Assembly (NCBI RefSeq): GCF_000182565.1
Contig: NW_015971544.1
Coordinates: 1,007,815 to 1,071,814 of the forward strand
DNA length: 64,000 nt
DNA from: Spizellomyces punctatus DAOM BR117
Taxonomy: Eukaryota; Chytridiomycota; Chytridiomycetes; Spizellomycetales; Spizellomycetaceae
Direction of reading: 5' to 3'
Positions 1 to 12,907 of the stretch are shown here, piece after piece (within the stretch, counting starts at the first letter, position 1; every line of letters starts with the position of its first letter). The notes under the pieces are model-generated. The model saw nothing but the letters and a program-made list of their open reading frames with translations, was not told where the DNA came from and searched no databases. The position numbers and the translations under genes are program-made.

Positions 1-1921
1 TGCATCCCATTATGTTTCATTTCCACTGATGTACTACAAGTGTGCCTCCCATGAGATACGGGTAAAACGTTCCCTTCATTGCACACATTTACTCATTTTG
101 TTGTTGACAAGTTGCATATCATGCACTTAGACTCCCCTCCACGCCATATCGGGGTACACAGAGCTCATTGCGCACACCCCTCTAACAGAAGAGCAAAAAA
201 TCTACCTGGATTGCATCAAAACGGGATGCTATACAATCCAACTCATCACAAACAATGTCCTTGATTTCGCCAAACTCGAACGCGGGAACGCCGAGACTCG
301 GGCACGACCTGTTGAATTGGATATGAGGCGATTGGCGGCGGATGTAGTGAGAAGTTGTGCGCCGGTCAAGGATGAAGGGAAATGCGTAGACGTCATATTA
401 AGTGTTGAGCAGAGTGTGCCGTTGATGGTGTTTGTGGATGAGATTTATGTTACGAGGGTATGTACTTTGTCGTTTATCTGCGTTCAAACGTACGTTTGTA
501 GTGACTTTGTATCAGATTATTATGAACCTTGTGAGCAACGCAGTAAAGTTTACGTCAACGGGGTACGTGCTTGTACGTATTCTCTGGGATCGACAGGATG
601 GCGATGCGTTAGTGATGCGAGTTGAAGATACGGGGGAAGGGATTCCAGAGAGTTTTCTGGGGACAGTGTTTGAGCCGTTTCGACAAGCCGACACGTCCTT
701 GACTGTAAGTATCATTGTTCATTTTCCTCAACCATGTGAACAAAAGACTTAAAAGTGCTCATAATAGCGAAAACACGCTGGAACTGGGCTGGGACTCTCT
801 ATTTGCAAACAACTCGTTCAACGCATGTCGGGCACCGTCCATGTGGAATCTACGCACGGCCTCGGCTCAGCATTTACGATCCGCCTCCCAATGGCCGATG
901 AGACGCATGCCGAGCTTGTACATACACCCGTGCGACGTGTGAGTGTACCCACCGTGAAACCCGTCATGTGGTTTTGGTGTCGGAGTGAGCGTACAGAAAG
1001 GTTGTTGGCGAGGATTTGGGAGGGGTGGGGGTACGAGACGGCCAGTGTGGATCGACGTGTACAGACCCGTGGCGCTATTGTGTGGACGGATATAGAGTTG
1101 TGTCGACGGGATCCGAGTACATTGGAGGGTCTTTTAGCGTCAATGCCTAAACTTGTTTTGGTTTGTTATGATGAATTGGGGTCTGAGGATGCGTGGGTGA
1201 CGAGGTGTGATGGGATCCTACTCGTCAAGAGACCTGTAATTGTCCATGTTGTTGCGGCAATGGTGGAAGAGACGCTGGTAATACCGAATGGGACGGCGAT
1301 TCCAGACGAGAACGCTCCAGTCGAGAACGGGGCGGTTTTTCCGGCTGGACGACGACGATCAGTCTCGGAACCCATCTTTTCTTCTGGGCCTGATACGACT
1401 CCTCAGAGCGGTGTATCGGGCAGTGCACAGAGTAAGGACGAAAAGGGAGAGCCTGGAATGCACAAGGGGCGAATTCTCCTCGTCGAAGACAATGTGGTGA
1501 GTTTGTTTACTCAATAGTACAACCCCTTCATCCACATACTCACATCTAGACAAGGTCAAATCAAAAAACTCGGTATCCCGCATCCTAACCAAAAATGTCC
1601 CTACCAAGTCGACCTTGCGTCCAATGGGCCAAGAAGCCCTCGACAAAACTCTCGCACAATCGTATGACTGCATCCCTCATGCACTGCCAAATGCCCATCA
1701 TGTCTGGCCTGGAATCCACACGACGGATACGAGCACTCGAAGAACGCGGGGTCCAACTCTGTCGGCGTCAGAACAAGAGAATACCGATTATTGCGTTGAC
1801 TGCCAATGTATCAGCAGAGAGTAGAGAAGAGTGCGACAAGGCGGGGATGGATGGGTTTTTACCAAAACCGTTGAATCTAAAAGAGTTGGGGGAGGTTGTT
1901 GGGAGGTTTGTTGGGGGTTGA
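1..1921 (+). CDS. hybrid histidine kinase, 3' part; last receiver domain disrupted
   Basis: Sensor kinase of the two-component type, entering from the left edge. Exons read to 61, 131-457, 516-704, 768-1500 and about 1550-1921. The H-box HEIR|TPL is split by the 62-130 intron (HEIR before, TPLHAISGY after), so the phospho-acceptor His is present. The ATPase domain follows: N-box IIMNLVSNAVKF, G1 DTGEGIP, F-box, G2 GTGLGLSICKQL. After a linker resembling a degenerate receiver (about 950-1250) comes a C-terminal receiver starting LLVEDNVVNKV. From 1560 on, receiver similarity jumps through three frames: KKLG..YQVDLASNG, then QEALDKTLAQSYDCI, then LMHCQMPIMSGLE, and the usual phospho-acceptor Asp of the MDCQMP motif is His. 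The later K of the FLPKPL motif is intact. The frame ends at 1921. This is either a decaying gene or one with local sequence errors. Confidence 0.75.
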
Positions 1922-2138
1922 GATGCAGCGCTTTTTCTTGCGTGTGTGCCCGTTGTACATTTCAAGGTTAGAGCATTTAAACATACCCAAGTGTTAGAAT
2001 GTAGCACTGTTTTTTTTATATGTATCTTTATTCAAACGAATACGTGAAATAGTGAATTGAAATCGTAAAATAACTTAATAGCTCTATAAAAAACATTCGT
2101 TTCTCTGCACCTTCCATTAACAGTTTAAACCAGTCAAT

Positions 2139-2741
2139 TTACCTCCTCTTGATGCCCACCAACCCCATACACCTTGGACACAAATGCCTGGAATCCTTGA
2201 ACGAGTCATTCATGAGAGGAATCAAACAGCACCCAAACACACATCCGGAGAAACACAGTGCAATGGACGAAAACCATGCAACGATGCCAGGGTCCTTTTG
2301 GACAATGGTTGTGATGGGTGTGTGGCAGTGAGGACAAGTTGTTGGGGTTGGGTGGTGCGAAAGCGGTTGAGATGCATGGGCGACGTAGATGATGGTGGTG
2401 GTTGTGGGTTGTTGGCTGAATTGTTGCGGTGTAAGGTACTGGACTTGGACGCCTTGTGGTAAGATGCCTGGAGGGAGGACGACTTGCGGGTGTGCTTGGA
2501 GGCTTGGAGGAGGAATCGCTGGTGCTGCGTACTGCGGTTGCGGTTGTGGAGCGTATTGCGGTTGCTGCTGTTGCTGTTGTTGTTGGTGTGGTTGAGGAAA
2601 TGGAATTTGAGCATGTTGCCCTTGGAATTGACTTGGGCCAGCGGGCTGATACGCCGGAGGAGCTTCCATGCCAGGATAACCTCGCGGTAGCTGCTGCTGC
2701 TGCTGCTGCTGCATCTTCTTTTCATTGGACGACGACGACAT
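2139..2741 (-). CDS. LITAF-domain membrane-associated protein with Q/P-rich N-terminus
   Basis: Single-exon 200-residue protein. The N-terminal two thirds are low complexity, rich in Gln, Pro and Ala, with two poly-Gln runs coded by CAG/CAA repeats near 2570-2590 and 2690-2715. The last about 70 residues form a LITAF-like domain: a first Cys pair in TTCPHCHTPI, then a hydrophobic membrane-inserting stretch (IVAWFSSIALCFSGCVFGC), then the second Cys pair HLCPRC and a basic tail. Known family members bind zinc with the two Cys knuckles and sit on the cytosolic face of endosomal or lysosomal membranes. The domain lies at the C-terminus as in the family. The start is the first ATG after in-frame stops. 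Endosomal adaptor is the likely role, inferred from the domain only. Confidence 0.8.
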   Translation of the reverse strand: MSSSSNEKKMQQQQQQQLPRGYPGMEAPPAYQPAGPSQFQGQHAQIPFPQPHQQQQQQQQPQYAPQPQPQYAAPAIPPPSLQAHPQVVLPPGILPQGVQVQYLTPQQFSQQPTTTTIIYVAHASQPLSHHPTPTTCPHCHTPITTIVQKDPGIVAWFSSIALCFSGCVFGCCLIPLMNDSFKDSRHLCPRCMGLVGIKRR

Positions 2742-3630
2742 GGTTTAAAGGTAGTGTGTGAAAAAGTGCCTACTGCAAGTGTGCTTTTGCTTTTAAATGC
2801 GTTGTTCGCGCGTTATTTTCCTTGGCGCTTCGTAGCGTCCTTCTGCACCATACCCCTCTTGTATTTGCGTATCCCCATTTGATCCCCTTTTGCTTATCCC
2901 GTTTAATCATCCCATCCAATGCTTCTTGCCTGCCAAGAATACGCCATCAACATACAAGATATAAATAGAAATGTCACCACGTGCCGGCCACATCACATCA
3001 TCTGCATAAAATGCATACGGCATGACCGCGCTAAAGCAATGGTTTATCACTCTCTCCCATCCATTGGCACCGCCCAACGACTGCAGAAAGAAGACGCAAA
3101 GAATTGAATGCAGCCGACAAAGGGCGCTCTCAACTCCCCACCTCCCCTTCCAATGCACGTAAAGAACAGCAATTTGACCACTTTGCGTGTGAATGAGATT
3201 GAAAAACTCTAAAGAAACAGAAAAAACGACGACGAGGAGCTATTTATAGGCCCAGTTTCTTTTTTCTCTTGTGCACGTGGAATGAATGTCATTGGATGGA
3301 AATATGACTTGAGAGTGGCTTGTACTTGTTACATAAGCGAGAGATCCCGCCAGGATTCTTTGTTTCTCGCCTTTGGTGAGGAAAAGATTTGGTCGTTGTA
3401 ATCGATAAAGAATGTTTCCATGTTGAAACAAGCGCCTGCATTTGCGACGACAAGTATGTGCTCCGAGTAAACAAGGGTGGACAACTGCCAATCGTGAGTT
3501 CCAAGTTGCTTGCGTGAGCGAGTGACCACTGCATTGACTGTCCATGTCATTATATCCTTCATGTATTTCATATCATGGATATTAAACTATAAAGTATGCT
3601 TGTATTGACAATGATCGAGTCGTGTACGGA
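2742..3630. other. intergenic, no supported gene
   Basis: Promoter side of the LITAF-like gene and 3' side of the next minus-strand gene. A minus-strand open frame of 80 codons at 3329-3571 has somewhat protein-like composition but shows no recognisable motif and no obvious partner exons, so it is not called as a gene. Confidence 0.4.
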
Positions 3631-4850
3631 TCAGGAGGGGAATTGCAAGGAGGCCCCTTCCAAACCCCTCCGCACGCTCTCCATCCTCTCATGAACCAAT
3701 CCAGTAACAACCCGCTCCACAGCGGCTTCCGTCTCCAATATCCATTCCCTGTCCTCCAAGTCCTTGCTGTCATTCCCATTTATCCCATTTAGTCGCTGTA
3801 TCATTTCCCTTACAAGATCGCGAGCACAAAGCGCACTCACGAGCGCCTGGTGTAGATTTCCCTGTCGTGCCCAAAACAGTGAAAAGTGCATGTGTGAGAT
3901 CAAGGCATGCGTCGGTGTTGGTGAGGCTTGTGTTGCGTGGGCTACCCTCGCGGGAACGAGCAACAAAATTGAATAACATTGCACGGAATGGAGGTTGTAT
4001 ATGCGAATAGGTTGCAGTCAAGACATGGAAATTGAGGATATAAGCGAAGAGACAACTACGAACACTTTATAAACGACATGTGCATACCAATCAACCATCG
4101 CAACTCTTTCTCAACATCTCCCCGCCTCCTCGCACGTCCCGCCATCCACAACGCCCTCTTGCCATTCTCCTTTGCCATCTTCCGATTCCGATATGCGGCC
4201 TTTTGATGCGCTTGCACAAGATCCGCAGAAGTTACAGCCCACGCCGTCAACCGAATTTGAGAAATAAAATGTGACGTTGATGTTTTCCAAAACCCGGATA
4301 GAGTCGACATGGGCGGTCGTCGGTCGATTCGGCCGTACCCGGATGATACGCCCTTATTGTGTCGCTCTTGTCGACGCTTGCGTGCGTACGCTACTTTCCA
4401 GGGCCATCGGACTCGACGCCCAGTTGACACAATAGGTACGGAGGTATATTTTTCTGGCAAGATAGAAAGATTTGTCCAATTTGTTTTTATCTCTGGTATT
4501 GAACAAGACAACGTACTGTTAAAGGCACACAACAATGCCTTCCCCTCCTTTTTGACATTTTGCGCATCTGCCAATCGTTTCCCCACAGGGGTCGCAAAAG
4601 GAGGCCGTCGCACGACTTTGGGACCCGACACAATGTTCGTTTTTGACGACACCGACGACACTACAGGTGGCCGTGCAATGTGCACTTTGGGTAATGCATG
4701 AGGAGGCTTTGATCGAGGTTGCCCGCCAGATTTCTCATTGGTTTTCCTAAAACGTTGCGTTTCTGCGGGAAGTGCTGGAAGTTTATCCTTGTTCTTTATC
4801 ATCCCTCTCTCTCTCGCCCTCTCGCATTTGTGTGTGTGTTCAGTTCTCAT
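3631..4850 (-). CDS. unrecognised protein, helical and basic, at least two exons
   Basis: Not recognised. The minus strand shows a long first exon from about 4850 (first ATG; another in frame at 4802) to a donor near 4068 (RWLI|GTATGC). A phase-compatible acceptor near 3953 leads into a second exon ending at 3631. Joined, the C-terminal half reads as a run of amphipathic helices: ALWMAGRARRRGDVEKELRWLI, then HMHFSLFWARQGNLHQALVSA, then a negatively charged helix ending RRGLEGASLQFPS. The pattern resembles TPR-like helical pairs, but no family is assigned. The N-terminal part is basic and Pro-rich. A possible further in-frame intron lies near 4440-4510. Exon boundaries are tentative, and a real gene is likelier than not. 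Confidence 0.45.
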
Positions 4851-5426
4851 GGATAAAGCCCACAACAGCAGGCAACCACATTTTCAACCAAAACAATCGA
4901 CCCGCACAACCCTTCTTGCATACCCTCATCTATTCAATTCATTGTGTAATCATCCTGTCTCACGATTGCATCGGCTTTTTGGGCAGCAAAGTACCAAGTA
5001 AGTGGGATCTTGTCTACCCTTATGGTTGCCCTTGAAAGCGAGGTTGCATTACTATATATAAAACAGCATCACGCTTACACATAGTCCATCGACATAACAT
5101 TCTCAAACATTCAGAATACGTTCGTTCCATTGCCATGATTGCTATCTCGTAAAAAGGACGGAAAGCCATGTCATTACATCCGCTTGAAAACTTTGAAATC
5201 GGAGATTGGCATCTTGAAAAGTCATGCCAACAAACCAGAACTGTCTGCTCATCCTCTGAGGAGCAATATTCCACGTAGCGAGTGCATGTATATGGCAATG
5301 TTGGCTTCATTTATGGGTCTACTGGCTAGTGAAATCAGTAGTCAAATGCAGAATAACATTTTACATGATTTCCATGGAATCCCTTAAAATGCTCCTCATC
5401 CCACTGCTGGACTAGAGATAAGATGA

Positions 5427-5518
5427 CCGTACCGTACCATACTTTGCGGTATTATTTACCGTACCCTACCTTACTATACCTTACTTTATCTCACCTTACC
5501 TTGGCGCTTACCTTACCG
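5427..5518. repeat. degenerate TACC/TTACC microsatellite
   Basis: The stretch is built from variants of ACCGT, TTACC and TATACC repeated in tandem with interruptions (for example accgtaccgtaccat and ccttactataccttac). It is not the TTAGGG telomere unit. It lies in the gene-poor 5-7 kb interval. Confidence 0.65.
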
Positions 5519-5942
5519 AATGCGTTCTGGCTACGGCCAGCCCGGAAAGTGAGGTTCGGTAGGTATCAGTGAACCAATTCCCTAGTCTCTGCACCGCTCC
5601 GAATTTTGTTGGGCTGTTAACAACCTAGAGCGACCTGCCTGAATCGGACAAGGCTTATTAGTAGATCTTCAGTCCGGAGTCGATGTAAGCAGACATTTTG
5701 GGGTGACTTACAAGGTTACATCAAAAAGCACTAGATATGTATTTTCAAATGGGACGGGTCCTTGTAATCAGAAATCTGGAAGTTCAAAGATGGAAGGAAG
5801 AGACGCTGCTATAGTGGCAGACACAGGAAATCAATCAATATGTCGTACTTTGATACAATGATACCCGATCATTCTTTTTTTGACTTGCCGCCGAGGAGAC
5901 AGAATTCTATAACAAAACCAGGATTTTGACTCCTGTATTTGA

Positions 5943-6563
5943 AGCGAGAATACGCAAGAAAACAAGAAGGCAACCTGTCAGACGTCAAACTTTTGCGCTC
6001 ATAGCTCAGCCAACAGGTTATTCTTTCGAACCAGAGGACATCCGGACCCAACAGGCTGTTCCATCCGTGTTGTTTTACTGGCTAGCATTCGGTTAGGTAG
6101 TTTGTGTGATCAACCGATTTTGATAGTCCTTTCAGAAGGTTCGCCCGTAAGAGCCGACAAACCGATACCTCCGAATGAAGAGACTCCTGTCAGCGGAGGA
6201 AGCCATGTTACTACAATCATAAAAGGAGAACCCGTGCCAGTAAAGTCATTTGAAAGCCCCCACCGACAATGAGACCAGTTACAGCTGCATTCCATTTCAA
6301 TATGATTTTCCCTTAGATTACTTGTCAAGGAACCTCATATTACTCCTCCAAGAAGATTGGGTGACTTTTGGCTGTACCATCTTGCATTCCAGTCGAAAGA
6401 GGCCTCTCCATTGATAACTCTACGCAACGGTTTTGAGTATTGTGAGATTCGGATTCGGTCGGGCTTCCATATCATCTCAATGCTTGCACATGAATTGGGT
6501 CACGATGTTGGCCACTTGCAGTGCTGTCCATCCCAGAAATCTTGCAAGCCGAATTCCTTTTAG
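5943..6563 (+). CDS. possible orphan gene fragment with HELGH motif
   Basis: Two open segments share one reading frame: 5943-6239 (no ATG, Cys-containing, ending GEPVP) and 6330-6563. A donor GTAAAG at 6240 and acceptor CAAG ending at 6329 would join them in phase, removing two stops. The second segment holds MLAHELGHDVGHLQCC, a zinc-peptidase-like HExxH. The spacing does not fit the full metzincin HExxHxxGxxH/D, because the residue at the third-ligand position is Gln. No upstream start or downstream continuation is evident, so this may be a relic or a chance motif. Function is not assigned. Confidence 0.25.
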
Positions 6564-7265
6564 CGTACAGTACACACGGAATCTGTACAGCCGTGTCACT
6601 CTTGGCGGTGGGGTAGCTCTCGGGTACTCAATTCGTCTGTTTAGACGCTACGGACAGGATCATAATGCATCGATTGACTAGCCGGTATGATCGCAGTAGA
6701 TTTTACATTGTGCAGATATTTCCAGGTTGCAGCCAACATATCTAGGCGCTCCGACGTTTATAGATTTGCTTGATTGTAATAAAACATCAGTCATTATAAT
6801 TATCATCTCACACATTTCACTGGATGAATGAGCAAGTCCTTCTGAGAGGGTCATTTCTTATCTCGGCCCCCCCCACTGACGACAAGAGCAGCACATCACA
6901 ACCAATTAATATATTTCTACATGGTCACTTCTGATGTCAAGGGAGCATTAGAGTATAGTGCTGAGATGCTACAATCAAAACGGCACCGATTGTGTTGAGG
7001 TCGGCACCGCGAACAAGGGGACCGAACATCAAGCAGTAGGCGGGAAGGGCCATGAGGAACGGTACAGGGAAATCCATCTGAAGCCGTCAAGCAACTCGAA
7101 GGACCAAAGCCTTAAGGACTCGTTTCTTCCATCCTTCTCGCCATCTTCCCAAAAACGACGGAGGACGCGTCGGGTCTGCCGCGTAGGTCACATCACCATA
7201 ACAACAACGACCCTCCACCTCATCCCATCTCGCCATTTCACACCTCCAACAGCAAACATCCCACT

Positions 7266-8316
<1,051 letters not shown>

Positions 8317-8363
8317 AGTGTTCATACATACATGTAGTTTCACCATATTATCTACACAAAAGA

Positions 8364-11300
8364 CTAGTACACATCCTTCAACTCATAATATTGTCTAAAC
8401 AAATGTTCATTCCTTAGTTTTGTTTCTGATACGACGTAATAGACATGTAAGAGCAACGAGGGGAATCTAGACGTGAAATACGTCAAGAATCCTTCGGGCA
8501 GGGGTCCGAGGGCTTTTTGCACGGGTGGTGGAAGGTCTTGGTAATGGTGTTTCTGCAATTTTCAAAAAACAAAAAAAAAGTCAGTAAAAACAAACACAAA
8601 GCACACATATCGCAGCCAACAAACCTTATTTCTCAAAGCCCTCAACAAATCCCTCACGCACGCCCCATCATATTTTCGATATTTTCCCAAATTATCCAGC
8701 AACATCCGATCCATCCTCCTGTACCAATCATTTCCAATCACTTTATGACCTCCCCGTTCCAACACCTTTAGAACAGCACTCGGTGGATCCCGTTCCTCCA
8801 CTTCAAACCTATCCGAGGCATCCTGCAAAAACCCTAAACGCATCGCAGGTGTCCAAAAATACGGATGCATCAAAATCCGACTTGCGTCCGGTCGTTTTGT
8901 AGGATCCTTGGCTATCATTCGGCGTATCAAGTCTTTGGCTTCGTACCCTTCTTCACCATTCAAATCCAATTTATCCAATCGGAAATTCCCTTTGAGAATA
9001 TTCATTTCTCGCATGTATGTGTCGCCAAAGGGGTGTGCACCGTTTGTGAGTATGTAGTAAAACACGCAACCCGCAGAGAAGATGTCAATGGCTTTCGTAA
9101 TGCGTGGTGTATCAGAGGGTGTTGCTTCAGTTGTTGCTGTAGTGGTGGTTGAGAGAATGCATTCGGGCGCACGCCATCCGACTGTTCCACCCGCTGTCAT
9201 GTGGGTATGCTGAAAGAAGGATTGGTCCTCCGCTAGCCGCTTTCCTAACCCGAAATCTGAAATCAGGATCCGCGGATGCGGGTTTTTACTCTTTCCAGCC
9301 GCAACCAAAATATTCTACAAAAGAAATCATGAGCCATTCCATACACATTTAACCTCAAATATAACAACAACAAAAAAGATACCTGCGGCTTGATATCCCT
9401 ATGTACAATCTTTAACGAATGCAAATGGCGAATCCCAGCCATGATTTGATACAGGACTACCGCCGGCTTCAACTTTACTCGTAACTCGGCACAAAACGAT
9501 TCATGAGGCTTCTCAATCACATCATATAATGAGGCCGGACAGAGTTCAAGTGCAATGTACATGAATCCCGCATTCTTCTCCTACAAGAAATAAATCAGTA
9601 CATTGTCCGTATGTCTACCGCGGAGACACATACCCGAAAATAATACCGAACAACATTGGGATGGTCATCGCTCTCTTGCAACATTTTCACTTCGTGATCA
9701 GCCACGTCGTAGAAATCCAACAGGAGGCGTTTGATGGCTACATCCCGGCCTTCAAAGGTTCCTTTGTACACGACGGTGCCGTGGGAACCGTACCCGAGAA
9801 TATGGTCGCTGACGGTTAGGGAACGCAGACCGGTAGGTGCAGGTAACGTTGGTTCAGTCAGCGGTGGAGTTGGAAGTGGAAGAGATCCTGAGTCGGCCAA
9901 GGCTGGGAGAACAGTGGAAAAGGAGGACTCGGTCAACGATTGGATTGGGGAAGGGGAAGAAGGAGGTGGGGTGGGCAGAGGCGATTCTTTTCTGGATGTT
10001 TTACCGTTCTTTCGTCGTTTCCGGACGGTTTTGGTGGGAGTTTCTGGTTGAGATGGCAGTGATATGCCTTCGTCCGCTGGCGATTCGTTCAATTTCGTAT
10101 CCGTATCTAATGCTGTTTTCACAGGAGGTCCATCGGCTTTATCTTTCTGGCCGTTTCCATCCGATTCCTCAGGCTGTACAAGATTTTCCTTCTCGGTCTC
10201 TGGAGTCTTTTTTGCATTTGTATCCACAACATTCTCAGTACGACGCACCCTCCACCTCCAAAATCCCACGATCCCTACGACCACCACTGCCAGCAATTTC
10301 ACCCAACCAAGAACCCAACTCTGGCCATGAATACTTTCCCTCGCATGCATCCCCAACTCCTTGACCCGCTCCGCCAACGTTCGATGCTCCACAACCGTAT
10401 GCGCTCCAACCAAACATTGCGGAAGAACCACCCCGTTCGGCAGCGATCGACACACATCGGTCTCGGAAGCCGGCAAACTGGGTCCCGATAAAACACCCAA
10501 CGGCGCATGCGACATGTCGGGGAAGTTTTTCGAAGAGAGGAGGTAGAAACTCCCATTGTGGTACCCCACATACGCATCCGTCTTTCGAATGGCTGTCATG
10601 GATGGAGGTGAGGGTCGAGGGGGATACGTTTTCCGGAGATGATATCCTTGAGGGTTGGTACCCACGTTAAAAGCACCTACGGCGGGCGTATCGAATTGCA
10701 TTCGCATTGCTAATTCTATAACACGCACATTGGTAACCATTTCTGTTGTTTGATAGCACACAAGACGGAGCATACAAACATACCTAAATCCCGATCAAGA
10801 CCATCCAACGGATCCTCCTTTGGTGTAATTTGCGCATTGACTTTTCTGGGTGGGGCAAGGATACCCGGATGTGGACCGTCCAATATCTCCCCTCCGAGAT
10901 CGAAATGCGGCTGATGCGGGGCTGAAAATTCCCCGTATGTAATATTGAACCTAGTCCTATCGTTAAAACGTGCTTTCTCTAGTCTGGTTTTGTGCATAGA
11001 ATGTGTACCTCAATTTGGACGTTCGACGATCCCACATGCTCAATATGTATTCTGCAAACGCCAATAACGATTAACACATTCACCAATGGTCCATGTCCAG
11101 TCATGATGGCCACTTACGTGTTCTAGAAATATACACAGCGTCCCGCTCGTCACCCAACTCTTCAACTTTGTCTTCAGTATCACCACCGTAGACACGGACA
11201 ATCTTGCCCGTAAATGGATCAATAGCAACGAGACGATTAACCTTTTTTCCCGTGAAAACATAGTCACCGAACATGAAGGCGTGGTTATCGTCTACAATGC

Positions 11301-11999
11301 GTTTGATTGGAAGTGGCAGTTTCTGCAAGCGATGGTAAATGCTATGCACAGGTAATGCAAAAAAAAAAAAAAAAAAGAGAAGATGCATACCTTGATGGGC
11401 TTTCCGGGTTCGTAATAATATAAATCTCCGTTGCCAGTTGGTTCCGGAATATAGATACCCTGGGAGTACAGGTCCTCTTCCTCGCCAACCGGAAGCAAAT
11501 GATCATAGATATTGCCCCCCAATATAGTCTCATCCATCACCCGTGCATTCTCGTCCGTCTCTCGATGATCATCCGAATCTTCAATGACCTCCACCTCACC
11601 TAGAACCATCCCATCTCCAAACCTCTCCACATTTTCCCCCAAAACCGGCTCCTGTATGACCTCAACACCACCGGCAACCAACCCATTCTTTGTTCCCAAA
11701 TTGACGTCCGTCACCTTGACCAATGGCCCCCACCCATCATCCTTCCGACTCCAAACAACCCGTCCAGTGGGTCGATGAACACCATGCAATGCTCCATCCA
11801 ACGTCGTCACAACAAGCAAGTCGGTTGGATGTATCGTCTTTGGCAGTAACGGTTGGTTTTGGATATGGTCCAAGGGAACCAATTCACTAGGGCCTTTGGG
11901 TGTCGGTTTAAGGCCGAGCCAACCCCCGCCTGGGCGGCCAAGGACGACGGATGCTAGTGCGTAGAGGAGGAGAAGGATAAAGTGGAGGTGGGTTGGCAT
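8364..11999 (-). CDS. IRE1: IRE1: ER-stress sensor kinase/endoribonuclease
   Basis: Type I ER membrane protein that senses unfolded protein in the lumen and cuts HAC1/XBP1-type mRNA for unconventional splicing. Eight exons (11391-11999, 11118-11322, 11009-11051, 10784-10950, 9634-10715, 9383-9580, 8625-9314, 8364-8552) join without a phase error into 1060 residues. A signal peptide (LHFILLLLYALASVVLG) precedes the PQQ-like lumenal domain (TTLDGALHGVHRPTGRVVWS; LRFNITYGEFS). The membrane segment near residue 490 is LLAVVVVGIVGFW. The kinase shows the Gly loop GYGSHGTVVYKG, catalytic HRDIKPQ and metal-binding DFGLGKRL. The KEN RNase domain ends the protein with LLRALRNK|KHHYQDL, matching the conserved R-N-x-x-H catalytic stretch. 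Intron 1 holds a long T run on the coding strand. The linker between membrane and kinase is long and Pro/Ser-rich. Confidence 0.95.
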
Positions 12000-12907
12000 G
12001 TGTGCCTCGGAAAGACAGTGTAGGTTGACACTGTGACGATATACAAGAATGTGACTGCAGACACGTTATTCACCAAGGGTTCTTTCAGTAAACAAAGATA
12101 CCAATAACTTTTTAGCTCATACTGTAATTTGCATTTGGAAAATTGGGCAAATAACAGCAAGCACCCAGAAAGCTGTGCGTCGGAGGAAGGTGAGACGCCA
12201 AGCATCCAAGCCCCATGCAGCACGTGACTCTGCACCTGATTTGTTAGTCACGTGATTGTAACCTGCTGGTTACAGTGCTCTCGTAAGCGTATCACTTTGC
12301 GGAACTTGTGCTTGCAGGGCAGCACGTTTTTTTTTTTACTTTCTACGGTTGTTGTTGAAGACGATTCGGCTGTGTGGAAGAGCGGAACTTTGTCTTTTCG
12401 GAATGGGAAACCAATAGCGAATCGAGCGATGAGTTGCGATCCATGATGGGGGCCTATCCTCAACCTAAAGTTGCATTAACAATGAAATTTGTCACACTTT
12501 TTTGTATTTAGGAATGCCTGACCTTTTGTACCAAAAAGTGTTATTCTCCAATGGAATGAATGGAAGAATTAAACAATTATTAGGCTAAAGTCTAATAATA
12601 TCTGCGAGTTACCAATCTTGCGGATCCGAAAAACAAATAATCCATGTGTGCACAATAGCTGTTTGTTTCGAATTGTTTATCCTTGCCCAGATGGACCCAG
12701 CATTAAACAAAGACCAACACAACTGTACCTGAATGGTCACAACCCATTCAAACGCCTCGTATGCTTTACCAAAGGTTTAAACGTGTTCCAACTTAGGGCA
12801 AACAGCCTCAAAAGCGCCAGGGAGACTCTATATCTCCCCCAGGCATAAGAGGGGATAAAGTTCAAGTTCACTTACGGGAATAACAAAAAAAAAAGTAAAT
12901 CTCATAG
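12000..12907. other. divergent intergenic region, IRE1 / 7TM gene
   Basis: Shared upstream region of two divergent genes. No coding frame is supported. The sequence is AT-rich toward 12480-12600, with short A and T runs. No specific regulatory site was recognised. Confidence 0.5.

Larger units (their letters stand above)
4866..7265. other. gene-poor stretch upstream of COQ5
   Basis: About 2.4 kb, AT-richer than its surroundings, without a convincing complete gene. It holds the degenerate TACC/TTACC tract at 5427-5518 and an orphan plus-strand frame at 5943-6563 (both listed separately). A short C run lies near 6867. The last 300 bases before 7266 are the COQ5 promoter and 5' leader, rich in CCA/ACA repeats. 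No terminal repeats or transposase motifs were seen. Confidence 0.5.

Noticed and set aside
62-130. Apparent stop and frame break in the histidine kinase H-box (reading ..catgcacttagactccc..)
   Set aside because: An intron with donor cgg|gtaaaa and acceptor cacttag|act restores HEIR|TPL exactly, so the H-box is intact.
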